From Antedon bifida (taxonomy: Eukaryota; Echinodermata; Crinoidea; Comatulida; Antedonidae), in contig OY727095.1 of NCBI GenBank assembly GCA_963402885.1, forward strand, positions 811,001-875,000: a DNA stretch of 64,000 nucleotides. Direction: 5' to 3'. The notes beneath the pieces were generated by a model, which saw nothing but the letters and a program-made list of their open reading frames with translations, did no database searches and had not been told where the DNA came from. Below are positions 35,603 through 50,600 of the stretch, piece by piece. Within the stretch, counting starts at the first letter, position 1. Each line of letters opens with the position of its first letter. The translations under genes were made by a program, and so were the position numbers.

Positions 35603-38600
35603 ATGAGAGCCAATATGGATATGCCTTGTATGGAACTAGCCCTGGAGGGAGAAAGGCTTTGTAAGGTTGGAAGGTGTCAAGAGGGTGTTGAATACTTCGA
35701 GGCAGCCGTCAGAGTTGGTACAGATGATATGAAGACGCTGAGCGCGATATACAGCCAACTAGGGAATGCATATTTTTATCTACAACAATACGGCAAAGCG
35801 CTTGATTACCACCGTCACGATCTCACATTAACAAGGTAGTAATCTGTTTTAAATCTTATTGCATTTAGTAATTTATATTCTTTAATAATAGGCAATCAAA
35901 CACATAATCTTTTACTGTTCAGTTAGAGATGTTCAGTTAGAGATGTTCAATTAGAGAAATGTAGGGTTGGTTTTAAATAGTTGATTAAAAAAATATACCC
36001 AAAGGTTTCTTGTGGTGTGTGTTGTGTTGGAATTCGTTTTAACATAAACTTTAGGCTGGGTGAAAGACTTGAAAGATGGGTGTCTTTGGTGGAATGGTAC
36101 AGGTAGCTTGGTGGTTAACATGCTTGTCTTCCAATCACAAGGTCCAGGGTTCATTCTTGACCTTGTGTCAGGGGTGTATCTCATGACAGCCTCCTTTGAA
36201 AGCCTTTGGAGTACATTATATTATATGTGATTGTGATTTCCATCATGCAGATCAATTTGACACTTTACCATGGATATTCATTTAACCTTTCAGTATGCCT
36301 GCTTACCATACAAAGAGAGCTAACTGTACATTCTCTTTAAATAGCTTATTGGTAGTTACCTCATGAGTGAATTGACTACTGTAATAATCATTAAACACTG
36401 TGATTTAATTCTATGTTCGTGAATTCTCCATGGTAATCGGTGCTCTCATCAGATTTTTTGACATACTGCATGACTGGAAGGAAATATCAGTCTTGGCCAA
36501 GAATGTAAACTTATTAATTAGAGTTTCTGAAATTCAATAGTAACTCTAATTGTATTGTGTTCATTATCGTAGTACAATTATTAAGGAAGGCTGATTAGAA
36601 CAATACCAACATTGGCGAATCCAGTAGAGGTTTATGAGATCAGGTGAAAGCCCAGAACACCTGAGACATTATTATCACTACAGCTACTGTAGCCAATTTA
36701 AAATTGTGTTTATTAATTAAAAGCTTTAGAAAAAATCTGTATTACTTTAGCCTAATCACAAAGCTTATTTCTGGCCATCGAGATAATAATCTTCCATGGC
36801 TCCAAAAAATGTATCGCTATCAGTATTGTTTCGGTTTTGTCTGTATTTCTTATGTCTAAACTCATGAATTGTATTTATGTAAACATTTCAAATTTATGAT
36901 TGACCTTGAACTATTATATTACATTATACTATACTTGTACTACTATACTACAGTATACTATTGTTAATAAACAATTATAAATACTGTAGTCATTAAATGC
37001 TGTACTTTTTTTGGCCTATTCATAATATTAAAAAATATGAAGCTTACCTATAAAACCCCTGTTGTTTCTACATGATAATAGACCAAGTAATTGACTTCGA
37101 AAAGTACTGCATAAAATAAAATGTTTTAAGACCAGTAGGGAAAAAAGTATATCTCACTGCTACACAATTACATTGCTGTATCATTCCCTTGCTACAGTAC
37201 CCCATTCTACTGTTACACCATCTAGCTGCTTATACTTATAGGATTTCACACAGTGGTAGGCTATGAATATAGGGCCACTCACTTGAACAACAACTCTTAA
37301 CTTCTTCATTTTCTGTCTTCATAGTACAATTTCAGATCGACTTGGAGAGGCCAAAGCTAGCGGTAACCTTGGCAACACATTAAAGGTTCTGGGCAAGTTT
37401 GACGAAGCAGTCATTTGTTGTCAGAGACACATGGACATATCGAGAGAATTAAATGATAAGGTAACAAATAAAGTGTCAGTAATTATACATTATTATATCA
37501 TTTGTATTTCACCAACAAAAATTGGACTACATCACAATTTCAAAACCATTGGTATCGTACATATTTTTGAGAATTGTGCTTAATGATTTAGTAGAATTAT
37601 TTTAATTAATCGAATATTTCTAATTTCAACTTACTATAACCGCTAGTTAATTGCGTGTTCACTACATGCCCACGTTGAACACCCACATACTATAATTTTA
37701 ACTATATCTCTTCTGAATCGATAACGGCTTTAATTATTATGATGATTTGTACGTCTATAGTACAGTCTATTGCAAATCAAAATACTCCAAATAAACCCAT
37801 CAAAGTGCATTGCTATAGTATGAACTGAATAAGCACTAGTAAAGTCAGGTTTGCAGTGCATAATTTCTTTGAGCATTAATAGGTACAGTACTTTGATTTT
37901 CAGGAAATTTGATATTGGTGACTTCTCAAAAGCTATCCTCTATCGCTCTGAATTTTAACCTATTTCTGATGACAAAAACAATATTTTGAAGCAGTGGTAC
38001 TGTATTCCACTTTTTGGCTATAGGAATTTAATGACCTACGACCTTATTTCAAAATCTTTTTTAATGAGCCATGGTGTAGGTGTATGTGCTATAACCATTA
38101 TGACCTTTATTAAACCACTCTGTAGTTACTTCAAATTCAGCGACAATCCCAAGGGCTTTGCTTATTATCTTTGATGTACCCCATATATCCATAGTTCATT
38201 GGTTTAACCACTGCAAAAACAGCTTTCCGGCACCTACAGTATGAAAGCAATCAACTTAACATTGAAGGTACTGCAGACTTAGTACTCTATGTATACTGAC
38301 TTTTAATGTGTATTAATTCATGTGTATTATATTATAATATACAAATATTCATTTATCAAATACGTATTGTTACTGACTCTTCATGTGTATATATACTGAA
38401 GGTACTACTATGTGTATTATATTATAATATACAAATATTCATTTATCAAAAACTGTACTATTCATGTTAAAATAAATCAGCATAATTTTATAATAATACT
38501 AATTGCATACTATTCAAACAACAAGTCAATACCTAGAGGCCATTCTGTAGTTACCATTAGATTAGTAACAGTACTTCTATGAATTTATCACTAATTGAGA

Positions 38601-41600
38601 GCAGAACTAAGTACTGTTTTATTTATTTTCGTTTTTTTGGCAAGTATTAGAGTACTTGTCTACAATTCGCAACATTATGACTACTACTGTAGTATATTCT
38701 CATTGTGCTATTTAGCCATGTTGAAATAATTTTCCAGTTGAGCGATTATCATTTACCATCTTGATTGTCATGTTGATATTAATACGAAAGGTGATGTATC
38801 GCATGAAGTACTTGAACAGTGTGTAGATGTCCACGAAAAGCAATTTCGTCTCGGTTGAGTAACGTACTGTCTTGTGTTACGTTGAGTTTCAGTAAGGGAT
38901 TAAGGAAAAGTGCCGTTTGTGTGAGGGCGCTATGCAAGGATAGTTGTCTGGTCTGTTTAGAGGGACAAGTTGGATTCAGACTTTTGATGGTGGTAGGAAG
39001 GTTAATGTACCTTATGCAATACTAATATTCAATTCAAAGCTCCCTTGTCACAATTTAAAAAGTTAGGGAAAAAACCAACCTATCTGTCATGCTGAATTGC
39101 ACTACACATATGTTGATGACACATACAGTACAATGGAATTCATCTCCTCTAAGGGTCTCTAAATGGAGCCCAAGGGTCCCTAAATGGAGTGTACTTTCAA
39201 TAGAGAGAGCTTCTCTTTTACTTTAAAAATGAATTCAAAAAGTGTATTGCTTGATACGATAAGACCATTTCTACAGTACAAAAACATCTTAATAAATTAT
39301 CTTAAATGACAATCACATTTTTATTCGTTGATTCGTGTCAGCACAAGTGTGTCAAGAATTCATGTCATGTCAAGTTTCAATTTCAAGTTTCAATTTATTT
39401 TTCCAAATTGCATATTTATAAGATAATTTGATGAGATAATTGGTAAAGATAAAGCAAAAATGGAGGGAAAAAAACCAAAAGAGCAAAGCTAGTTTTTATG
39501 TCTACCCTTATACCATGACATTGACAATATAAACATAACAAAGACAGGACAGATGTACAGATTGCTTATGGACTAAAGATTTATTATTTTTACTTTTAAG
39601 TTTAAAGGTACTGTATGGGTTGCCTCTTTCATGTCTAGCTTACCTGGATAAACTGACAATGGCCCTTCTCTTCCAAAAAATGAAATGTGGAAGAAACTAT
39701 CCAATAATGGTACAGACCATGACCCTGCACTTTCAAAAGGAGCACGTTCCACCATCATAATTTCAGTGTTAGGAAAATAAGTAGATCTACACATGTATTT
39801 TTGAAATGTATATTTTCTATTTCTAACTACTAATTTTATTTAATGATTTGTTTCTTTACAGATGGGTGAGGCTCGAGCTTTATATAATCTAGGGAATGTG
39901 TTTCATGCCAAAGGGAAGCACGCAAATGGTAGCGGACACCAAGATCCTGGTGACTTTCCGCGGGACGTTAAACAGAGCCTTCTTACCGCCATTGACTACT
40001 ATGAGTATGGATTAGTTTTACTTTTACTACTTTTCTTTTATTAGTTAATGTTAAGTTTGTGGTACACCTGGTACTGGTTCAAGTAACCATCTACATAGAG
40101 AAGAAATTTGGTAGCCATTGATACCAAGTTTACATTTGGCTTAATGCTACTTTTTAAGTGTACACTATTTTTTTTTTTGTAGAGTGACATACCACAGACA
40201 TTGCTATAATTTACCATATAAACAGAAATTTAATTCATCCAAATGCTGAAATAAAAAAAAAATTGTCTTATTTTAATAGACTTGGGTGAATCCACCTGTC
40301 TGCTATTCGGAATGCGTGTATAGTTAGAAACTGCTTAGGTACATTCTGAAAACTATGGAGGATAGTTGCCACTTTTCCGATCTGGATTTGGGAAAGTTTA
40401 ATCGCAGCAATTTGATAAATCCAATTGTAAATAAATGTAATTTAAAAAACATGACATTAGCCTTTTGTATTTATTTATTTTTATTTATTCATTCTGTCTT
40501 TATTTATACTGAATGACACTTTCAGTGCTAAAGCATTGATTTCTAAAGTGGTTCAGTAGAGAAACATTAACAATATAATAACAATAATTCAAAGACAAGT
40601 AACATTTACATTTGTCTGGTGAGCTTTTCTATACAACAATACACCCAAATTGTAAAGAGTTGTATAATTCACCTGCACGCCGTAAACATGGCTTACGTCA
40701 ACTGATAATGCTTTTTCAAATCTAGCTATTATTAGAACAACATGGATTAAAGTTGTCATTATTTTATAGAGCTTATCATGTTTCTGTGTTAATTGAAGAA
40801 AAAAAATGTCTGGTGAGATTTCAACCTATGTCTTATCACAAGAGACCCTGACCGCTAGAATTAATTTTCAACAATTATGAACATTGTCTTTTATTTGGTA
40901 ATTGTTCATTTATTCAATAATAATATCCAGGATTTATATAGCGCCTAATGTTTTGAAACCTCTAAGCGCTGAACATTATTAACCAGTCATTTTTTAGATC
41001 AAACACCTATGGAAACATACTCCAATAATGCAGCTAGTAATCAGCGCAAAGTTGTGTCTTGATCTAACCGAGTTCCCATTTATACACCTGGGTGGAGAGA
41101 GGCAACCGTAAGTAAAGTATCTTGCCTAAGGATACAAGCAATGCGGACCTTGATCTCACGATCAGTAGTCGAACGTCCAACACACTGCGCCACACGCCCT
41201 TACATTCATTTTTGTGAAGGCATTATTAACTAACATTCAATCAATAATAATAAATTGTAAATAGTTTTATGTAATTTCATTAAAAAAAATCAGCATTTTA
41301 AAAACCATGATGGTTAAATGATTTTTTGAAAAATTGTTAGTAAACATTGAACCGTGTTGAGGACATCAAAGAATAATCATTAAATTAGTATAAATTATTA
41401 TCAATCTCAAATTATATGTTTTGTTTATTTGAAAATATAAACACTACAAGGTTTCTTATACAGTAGAACACCTGTCCCTAATTAGTTGTTCTACTATAAC
41501 ATCCAGAGATAAATGAATACAAGTATGCATACAATGACGAGATTTGAAATCAAATTAGGTTTAAATATTGTTTTTGCTTCAATCTATATAAATAATAATA

Positions 41601-44600
41601 CGTCTTAAACAAATAGCAAATAAGAAAACAAGTCATCAACACACAATTGCTTATAGGTTAGTTGCATTATATTCGTGACTAATAGGATCATCAGTAGCAC
41701 AAATTGTCTACGTCTAACAGCGTCATTAACAGACAGATTTAGTGTGGATCAGCAAAGGATTTATTACCTTTTATAATATTATAATGTACAATCAATGTCT
41801 TGATGCAAATAGCAGTATCTTATCCATTCAATATATTGTTTTCAATTTCATGGACTAAAATGCAATCAAGGATTTTTCAACACTTATTAAACGGACACAA
41901 AAAAGTGTACCCTTGGGGTTGGGTGCCGGTGTAGTGCTTAAAAACATACTGTATGCCCTTATTCATAGGAAAGTGTCCCCTTAATTATGGCTGTCCCCTA
42001 AAAAGGGATGACCCATACAATATTCATACTGTAGTGTAATTCAATTTCACAGAGCTCTAGAATTTTTTTCCAATAAATATCCATCAGGATTATTTGTTTA
42101 TCATTTATTTCTTTCTGAACATAATTGTAAATCAGCAATTAAATTGTGTTTTCTCATTGTCACTATAGCAAGCATGATAATGTTGTATGTATACCCTATG
42201 GAAACAAGCTCTAGAGCTTATAGGGTTATCCAATTGCTCTCATCTTGTCATTTTTATGTATTTGTATTATTGTATTTAATGAATGAGCAACAAATAAAAA
42301 CATATAATAAATAAAAATACATGGTAGTAATTGAATTTAACTTTAGGTGTGCACACTCTAAAAAATAGGTGTTAGTTTTGGAGAAAGTTTTATTGTTGTG
42401 AAGACTTTTATGTTTATTTTATTTTTATCATCAGGGCTAACCTTAAACTTGTCCGAGAGCTTGGAGACCGTGCAGCACAGGGAAGAGCTTGTGGTAACCT
42501 TGGCAACACCTACTACTTACTGGGAAAGTTTGATGTGGCTATCAAGTATCATGAAGAGGTATAATACAGCATGTTCAATTTCATGTTACAGTAGAATCCT
42601 ATTAAGGGAGCACATTCAAGTCATGTGAATAGGAGTTGGCTGTAGATGTTTCCCCTCATTCTATGTGAATAGAGGTCTCCCAAAGGAGGGTTAATGTATT
42701 ATGATATTATATTAACATGATATTCTAGCTAGCCATTTCTATATATAATAGTACAGTATCTAGCATTGTGGTGAAAGTGTAAAAAAAATGTCTGTTATTC
42801 TAAAAATAAATGGTCAATGTAAAGAAGGGGCTGATATAGATAATCCCAAATCTAAATAAATGTCTAGAGTGCATTCTTCAGTTAGTATTGTTTGTGTATT
42901 GCAATTTGATAGAGGATTATATTAATTTTAAAAAAGATATTTTCAAATCCAAATTCATTTTTTATGAAAGCAAAAATAGAGGGGGCTATTACTTTTTCTT
43001 TTAATGATAATGTTGAAGAATCCTGTACTGTGTCTAGTGAATGTTGTGTAATTGTGAAATAAAATATAAATCCAAAAGCAAATTACTGACAAAATTAAGA
43101 TGTTGTGGCTGGGGATCAATTAATATTGCACTGTGGTTGTCAATGGTAATTCAATTCAATTTCTTTTATTTTGGAAAAATTTCATCCATATCAACAAACG
43201 TACAAACAGAAATATACTATATGGTCAATGGTAATGAATATATGACACTGTATTAGGTTACTGAAAGTTACTGGAAAAATGATATACAGTACAGGGAATT
43301 GGTTAAAAAACCTGGCATTATCATTCATTTTGTAGATTTAATATTAGTTGGTAGTTGCATTTAAGCAAACATTTTTGTAGTTTATATTTGATTCCTTTGT
43401 TACAGCGGTTGTCTATTGCAAAAGAATTTGGAGACAAGGCAGCAGAAAGAAGAGCATACAGTAACCTAGGAAATGCTCATGTATTCAAAGGGCAATTTGA
43501 TTCAGCTGCCGATTATTACAAGTAAGTAACCTATGACCTCTAACCTTTTAAATGCTCATGTTTTCAAAAGGTCAATTTGAATCGCTTCACATTATTTCCT
43601 ATGACCTGTAACCTTTAAAATGCTCATGTATTCAAAGGACAATTTCATACAGCTGCAGATTATTAGTACTAAAGCAGCGTTCCGCAACCTTTTTTGACCG
43701 CGACCCCATGATCCTATTTTGGGAATTTTCACGACCCAACCGTTTTTGAGCTTACAAATTGCAAATTATTCATGAGCACCGATTACAGCATAGACAGTAT
43801 AGATTCTACAAAACTGAGAACATTTCACATCGATCAGTGTATAATTGATAAAAAGTTTCAGTATCGGAAACAATTTCGCTACCGGAATTATTCATGTGCA
43901 CTGTCCTATGGCTTCCTGTCGTGTTTCGTAAAGTCCCTAATGTGTGTACGCTACGGTACTCACCGTACATTAACATATGGAAAAACTGTAGATGTAAAAT
44001 GTAATCAGTGTTGTAGATTCTACAAAACTGAGAACATTTCACATAAATTGATAAAAAGTTTCAGTATCGGAAAAAATTTCCCATCAATTTAAAAAAAAAT
44101 TCAATCAATTTTTAGTACGCCATTCCGCAACCTATGGGTAACCTATACCCTTTAACATTCTCATGGTTTTAAAGACACATGGAATAACTAAATTTCGAAG
44201 TACTGTATAAGGCAACAAAAATGTACTCTGATTAGATTCAAAGTAACAACCTGTACGACCCTTCAAGTTGTGACCTTGATTTTCATTCATTTTTGCTTGT
44301 ATACTACTACTATATAGCATAATATCGGAAGTCATCTCTTAAACATTGAATACATTTAACACCTGTTGGCAATGCTTCATGTCATAATGTTGTAAATGTA
44401 TGCTGAAATCAGCTATGTAGTGTTGTTTATGAGAGCAGATTGTCATCCGGTATATTCTTTGTGATTTCAATACATCTTTACTTTGAGCTGTAGACTGATT
44501 AAAGCCGAACTTGCTTGGAAAGTAATCGTTCATTCGGATGATAAATATCTGCGAAGTAAATCTTTTGACATTGATTAAAAATATGTACAACAAATAATTC

Positions 44601-47600
44601 CTTATTAACTTGAGGTTAATTAAAGGAAGTATTTATATTTAAGGGATCATGTTAAAAAATTGTCCTTCTGCAGTTGCAGTACAATTCTGTTTTTAGAATG
44701 GTGGGGTTAACAGTTGAGACGTATCGAGCCACCAACCTAAAACTTGAAATGCATGTCGTCCATGCAATCCAATTGTAATCCCAACCTCTAATGTTTGCTA
44801 AATGTCTTATGAAGCTGAGACTATAAACTCTGTCATATATGATTTATGTTGGACAGAATGGCTCCTGATAATACATTGAATCAGCTTAAATGATGTATTT
44901 CAGTCTTGTAGAATGTTCAGTTTATTCATCTTCTGTTGTCTAATGTGGAAACTGGTTTAATTAAACAAGCTGAGTAAATAACAGTCTGTGTCAATCAACT
45001 TCTTCATTGTTATGATTTCTCATTCTAAAACAGTTTAAAATAACTTGCAATTTAATGCACATGGAATGCTCACGTAAATTGTTAAGAGAAAATATTTGTC
45101 TCTATTGAATTGTTTTTCAAACGTTGTAATCGTGAACCTCGTTCTTACCCGTGCACATGTGCGTACAAAGTACCAACGGCTTTACATCCCATCCGAAGTA
45201 CAAGGCAATAAGAGTAAACTGGATCTTGCCCTTAAATTATATCTGCAATATGGCACTGACATGTCTCAAACTCTCATGATATCCCTTAACCATTATGCCA
45301 TTCCTCATGAAACAGTCGTGTAGTGTAAAATAATGAACAATTTCTTTGATAACTTTTCAACTACATTTTTTCACTGCAATAATGTATGATTTCAGTTTGT
45401 TTGAATATAGTGAGAGCGTGTTGCGAGATCGGAACTCGTCACATTGCCTGTGTTCCGGCAAGAAACTTTACTTGTGTTTGCCTCTCTCCACCCAGGTGTA
45501 CAAAAGACTACTACCCACACAAACTGTGCTGATTACTGGCATACATGTTTAATGTGAGTAAGAATGTGACAGCATGTTACTAAATTATGTACCTTTTGTT
45601 ATTTTATTTATTTCAGGAGATCATTACAGATTGCAAGAGGACTTGGGGATCAGGCGATAGAAGCACAAGCATGCTACAGTCTCGGCAACACTTTCACTTT
45701 ATTGAGAGATTTTGAACAGGCGGTAGAATACCACATGAGGCATTTACGCATTGCACAAATTCTGAGTGATAGGCAAGTATTTTTATGTATAATTAATATT
45801 TGAAAAGGGTCTATTTTTGTTGTGTTAAAAAGTAGTTTTACTAGGTTTACAACACATTGATGCATCCAGTAATTGGCAATCTGCTGTATTGTTGGTCAAT
45901 TAAAGAAAGGTAAAGTAAATGTTTTGGGAGAATAAAGCTGGACTTTTCTTGGTAAGACTTACCGACCAAATAAAAGACTCCCACGAACATCACAGTAACT
46001 TTGCCCAACTCACTGAGCTTGCCCAGTATCTCACCTAGCCAAAAAATTATGTGCCAACATTATAACTCGGTAAAACTTAAGTTCATGTGCGGACAACGGA
46101 AAGATTTTTACCAAACGAAGTCCCATTGCAATTGCGACTTAATGTATAAATGCGAAAATCCAAGCACTAGCATCTTTACATGAAAATAAATCTTGTACAG
46201 TCAGTTAATGAAATTAATTCATTTTTTAATTATTTTTTTTGCAGAGTTGGCGAGGGAAGAGCATGCTGGAGTCTGGGAAATGCACACACAAATCTACAAA
46301 ATTATGAAAAAGCAATTGAATATACAACATTCCACTTTGAGATATCCAAAGAGGTACAGTTGTAATCTTGTTATAGTTTTATCATTGCCTGCACAAAGGT
46401 TAAAGTTCATTCACCATTGCATGCACATTTTGAATAGCAAAGTTTTGGTTGATGGGTGACACGTTAGAGTTAACAAAAGTGTAATTCATCAAAGTTTAAA
46501 CACTTTACTGTTACAACTTAAAATGTGACCTCGCTTCATGGTATAAAACCATAACTCCATAGGACTGAACATTCACTTTCAGTTAAAGCCGATGTTAGCT
46601 TTCCATTAAAGTGTATCTCCGGGCTTAAAATGTCTATTTTTATGAAATATAACCTTAAAAGGAAATAAATAACCTTTGCAACAACATTTATGAAAAGATA
46701 ATAAAGATAGGAAATTCACGAAAGTTGACTCTCATTTTAATGTAAATTAGAGGCAATTTTCTTAAAGAAAAAATATATCAACAAAAAGAACCATCAATTT
46801 TATAGAGGAAGAAAATATTTTAATTTCCAAAAGTCATCGCATGAACGATCATAAGTCATTGAAAATCAGCCTATCTTTAATAAGAATTAAGAAAAAGTCC
46901 CGTAACACCACTTTAAAAAAAGGCCTTATTTCACAATGTTCATTCAGATTCTAGGGTGATTATCAATATTGTTGCAAATGTTTATATTTGATAATAAACA
47001 TGGACATTTTAAACATGGAGCTACCCTTTAAGTTTTACTATATCAGATGTTATAGCCTTTCCACATGTTTACATAAGTCCCAAGACTATATATAACTTGT
47101 CTTGTTTTCTGTTCTAGCTGGTGTATCATTATGTTTATTTCTGTTCTATTCAATATAAAAAGTCTCCATGTCATCTCCTCTCAAGGGATCTGATATTTGT
47201 CTCAACATAGCATCAACTATTGAACCATATTAGAATGCCAGATAGTATGACCTCTGCAAGCATGTCAATATTCATTTTTACGATTATTTTTTTTCTTTCA
47301 GGTCGGCGATAGAACCGGTGAAGTCACAGCACAAATGAATTTAAGGAACCTAGGAAGATTGGTGGAAAATGGGTAGGTATCTTTAAATCTGGCATTTCAT
47401 TGCATGATTGGGTGGATGAAGTTTGCAAAATTGTTTTCTAATTTGTGCAATCAACTATACAGTCAACCAGGTCTAACCGATCATGCAGAACCCCTTCAGA
47501 TTATCTGTTACAGACATTTTGTCTACTTACTTTGTTTTGATAAAATTAAAATTTAAAGAGCTTCTAAAAGCATAATGTGAGTCTATTAAATTTGTTATTG

Positions 47601-50600
47601 AATATTAAATCAATGTACCATATAGAACCTCTATAATGGGACATCTTTAGGTCCATACAAAGTGTACCCTAAATCAGGGTGGACATCTTTAGGTCCATAC
47701 AAAGTGTCCCCTATATCAGAGTGGACATCTTTAGGTCCATACAAAGTGTCCCCTAAATCAGGGTGGACATCTTTAGGTCCATACAAAGTGTCCCCTAAAT
47801 TAGGGTGGACATCTTTAGGTCCATACAAAGTGTCCCCTAAATCAGGGTGGACATCTTTAGTTCCATACAAAGTGTCCCCTAAATTAGGGTGGACATCTTT
47901 AGGTCCATACAAAGTGTCCCCTAAATCAGGGTGGACATCTTTAGGTCCATACAAAGTGTCCCCTAAATTAGGGTGGACATCTTTAGGTCCATACAAAGTG
48001 TCCCCTAAATCAGGGTGGACATCGTTAGGTCCATACAAAGTGTCCCCTACATCAGGGTGGACATCTTTAGGTCCATACAAAGTGTCCCCTAAATCAGGGT
48101 TTCCCAAATGGATGGGTTCTACTGTATTTTAATACACTTACAGTATTTAACAATCACACAGTCTGAAATGAAAATACTAATAGTTACATAAATTTACTAT
48201 AATACCAGAAGTACCCACTACATTTAAAAAAATTGTATTTATCTAAAAAGTTTAATTCTGTTGAACATTTTCCTCCAAACTAAGCACAATTACAATTGTC
48301 CTAGAAAAGTGCTCTTGTCACAGCATTAAGAAATATTGCCTTCTGTGTGGTTGTCCCAAAGAAAAATTGTCATCACACATTATTAAATTCAACTTTAAAC
48401 TAAATATCAACGATATTACCATAAATAAATCAATTTTTCCACAACATGCTTTACAACTTGTAATTAATAATATTATCAAAGTTTTAATTAAGTTGATTAT
48501 ATTATAATTTTAAAATTAAACATTTTCATGCTTTCAATACTCAGCCATTCCTGTTAGATCATTGTTCAGAAATGCAGTGCATGATTGATTCCCATAGGGA
48601 AACATTTAATTACGATTTGTCAATTCAACATTAACAATAAATAAAATCAATAATGGAGAGATTTCCAAACCTTGCCAATACGGTAACGAAAAAGATAAAA
48701 CATACATTTTGAAACTTCTGAGCTAATCCCTGTTTCATAGTTTACACAGTTTTTTCATAAGTACAGTAAGAATATGATATAGTTTTGGATCTATGTTTAT
48801 TTTGTATAAGTGAAAACATTTTTTTATAATAATATTAACTTAATCAAATCTACAAAATGGCATATTAAAAGTCTGATGGTATTCATCTTCATTTTTCATG
48901 TTTTTGGGGTACAATACATTTTTAAGGCTAGGCCTAAAAGTGGGCTTAAGGTGACATAATTGCTCCAAGCTGACTGACCTTAGCTAACTGCAAATGCATG
49001 TGGAGGAATAACCTGTGACTTTCTTCTCCACTAAGGGCTGCCACTCAACAGCGCTCGTTTGTCCACAACGACAGGGGCTGAATGGACCAGTACACCGGGG
49101 TAACCCTCTACTCTTCCGAAAACTGGGTTCTTTAAAGTGCACACGAGCCAGATATGTACACGTCAGGAACTCCAGTTTTAAGTTCTTATCTAAGAAGACA
49201 CGTTTGATGTTGACATATAAGCCCTTGCGCATACTGGTTCCTAATATGGTAATCATAACCAGTTACAATCAGTTTTATTGTCGACATAAGGGCTCATACA
49301 CTACTTCCGTTCAGTTGTACTCATTTTCAATCAGTTGCTTGAAAGTCGACATAAGCTCTTTAGTTCTTTTCAGTTTTTCAATAATTCATTGTCATGCAAA
49401 ACGTGTTGCATTTCTCGTCTGATGTTGTCAATGAACTATACTGTCATTTTGTCCTGGTCAAGTACACACACTACAATTATATAATGTTTCTTTGAAATTA
49501 TTGTTGCAAAGAAGACAATTACAAACGTGATGATGTCACTGGTGACCTTCTTCTTGTCAGCCATAAATCTCTTAATTATTATTAGTGATAATGAAGGATG
49601 TCTAATAGAGAAATTTATTTCCTAATTAATTTGTTATCCATTTCACTTGTACTGAGGTTTGACGACCCAGACGTAACAAAATATAGCTATCAACAGCAAC
49701 GTTTTTCTGTATGTTGATGTTTGTTTATTTTCAGCATGGCTACAAAGCAGTAATTAAATGGCATTGACTTAGCCCTTATGCAATTTAGCTTAAGTACGTA
49801 CAATTTACACCTTTAATTGCTAACCATTAGTACCAACACATTACTGTTATAATTGTTTTGCTCTCCCAACAGTCTGTGCAGTACAAGTACCATAGAATCA
49901 AAAGGTGAGTACTCCTACTATTATAGCATTTTTCTAATATTTAATTATTCATAGGTCCTTTGAAAACAACATCTATTCATCTGTCAATTAGCAGCTAGCT
50001 GGTATCGTCCACATGGGACGTGGTAGAGCAAGGTAAACACACGTTATTGCTAAGAGGTCAATATTAATGGTTGCTGGTAATTCATCAATTTCAATTTACA
50101 ATGTTCATTGGAATATATCAGAATTCTGCTTTTCGGTTTTACTGAAGTAAGTTTAACCTTTTTTAAAGATTATGCACAGTCCGTATTATAATACAGTACA
50201 ACCTCTATTACGGGGACACCCTCAGGACCCAATAAAGTGAGTAGGAGTAGAGTCCCCTACTAGAGGTTGACAAGTGATCCTCGTTTGCTTAATTAATTTC
50301 ATCTACACATGTTGTATTTAGATGTTCTATTTGTCCTTGTATATTTCTCTAATATTGTACAGCGCTTTGGTCTTTTTATTGGAAAAGCGCTTTATAAATC
50401 TATATAGTATTATAGTAAATGTATGTGCACACATTCATTGTGTATGCAGAAGTAGCACATTAGTAAACTATCTAGAAAACTAAACACAACTTTCTACAAG
50501 TAAGTTTAAAGCTATAAGGCCCATTTACACTAATAACGATCGATGATAAATATATATTAAGCATGCATTTTTTTTACATAAAACAAAAGAAATTAGAAAG

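Larger units (their letters stand above)
47373..49872. other. GPSM2 intron 8
   Basis: 2.5 kb holding the 42-bp minisatellite inside a MITE family 2 element (47618-48133), a MITE family 3 end (48848-48925) and dispersed-repeat copy B (49040-49185). A possible alternative terminal exon begins at 49736 (acceptor TTTTCAG; five codons after the split Gly, then TAA). Confidence 0.55.

Noticed and set aside
47631-48132. Overlapping 150-residue open frames on both strands with 14-residue repeats
   Set aside because: They are produced by a 42-bp (multiple of three) minisatellite inside a MITE in a GPSM2 intron; symmetric openness and no splice or family support.
49015-49422. 135-residue plus-strand ORF in GPSM2 intron 8
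   Set aside because: It overlaps a dispersed repeat also found at 21.4 kb, where the frame is not kept; no recognisable domain.
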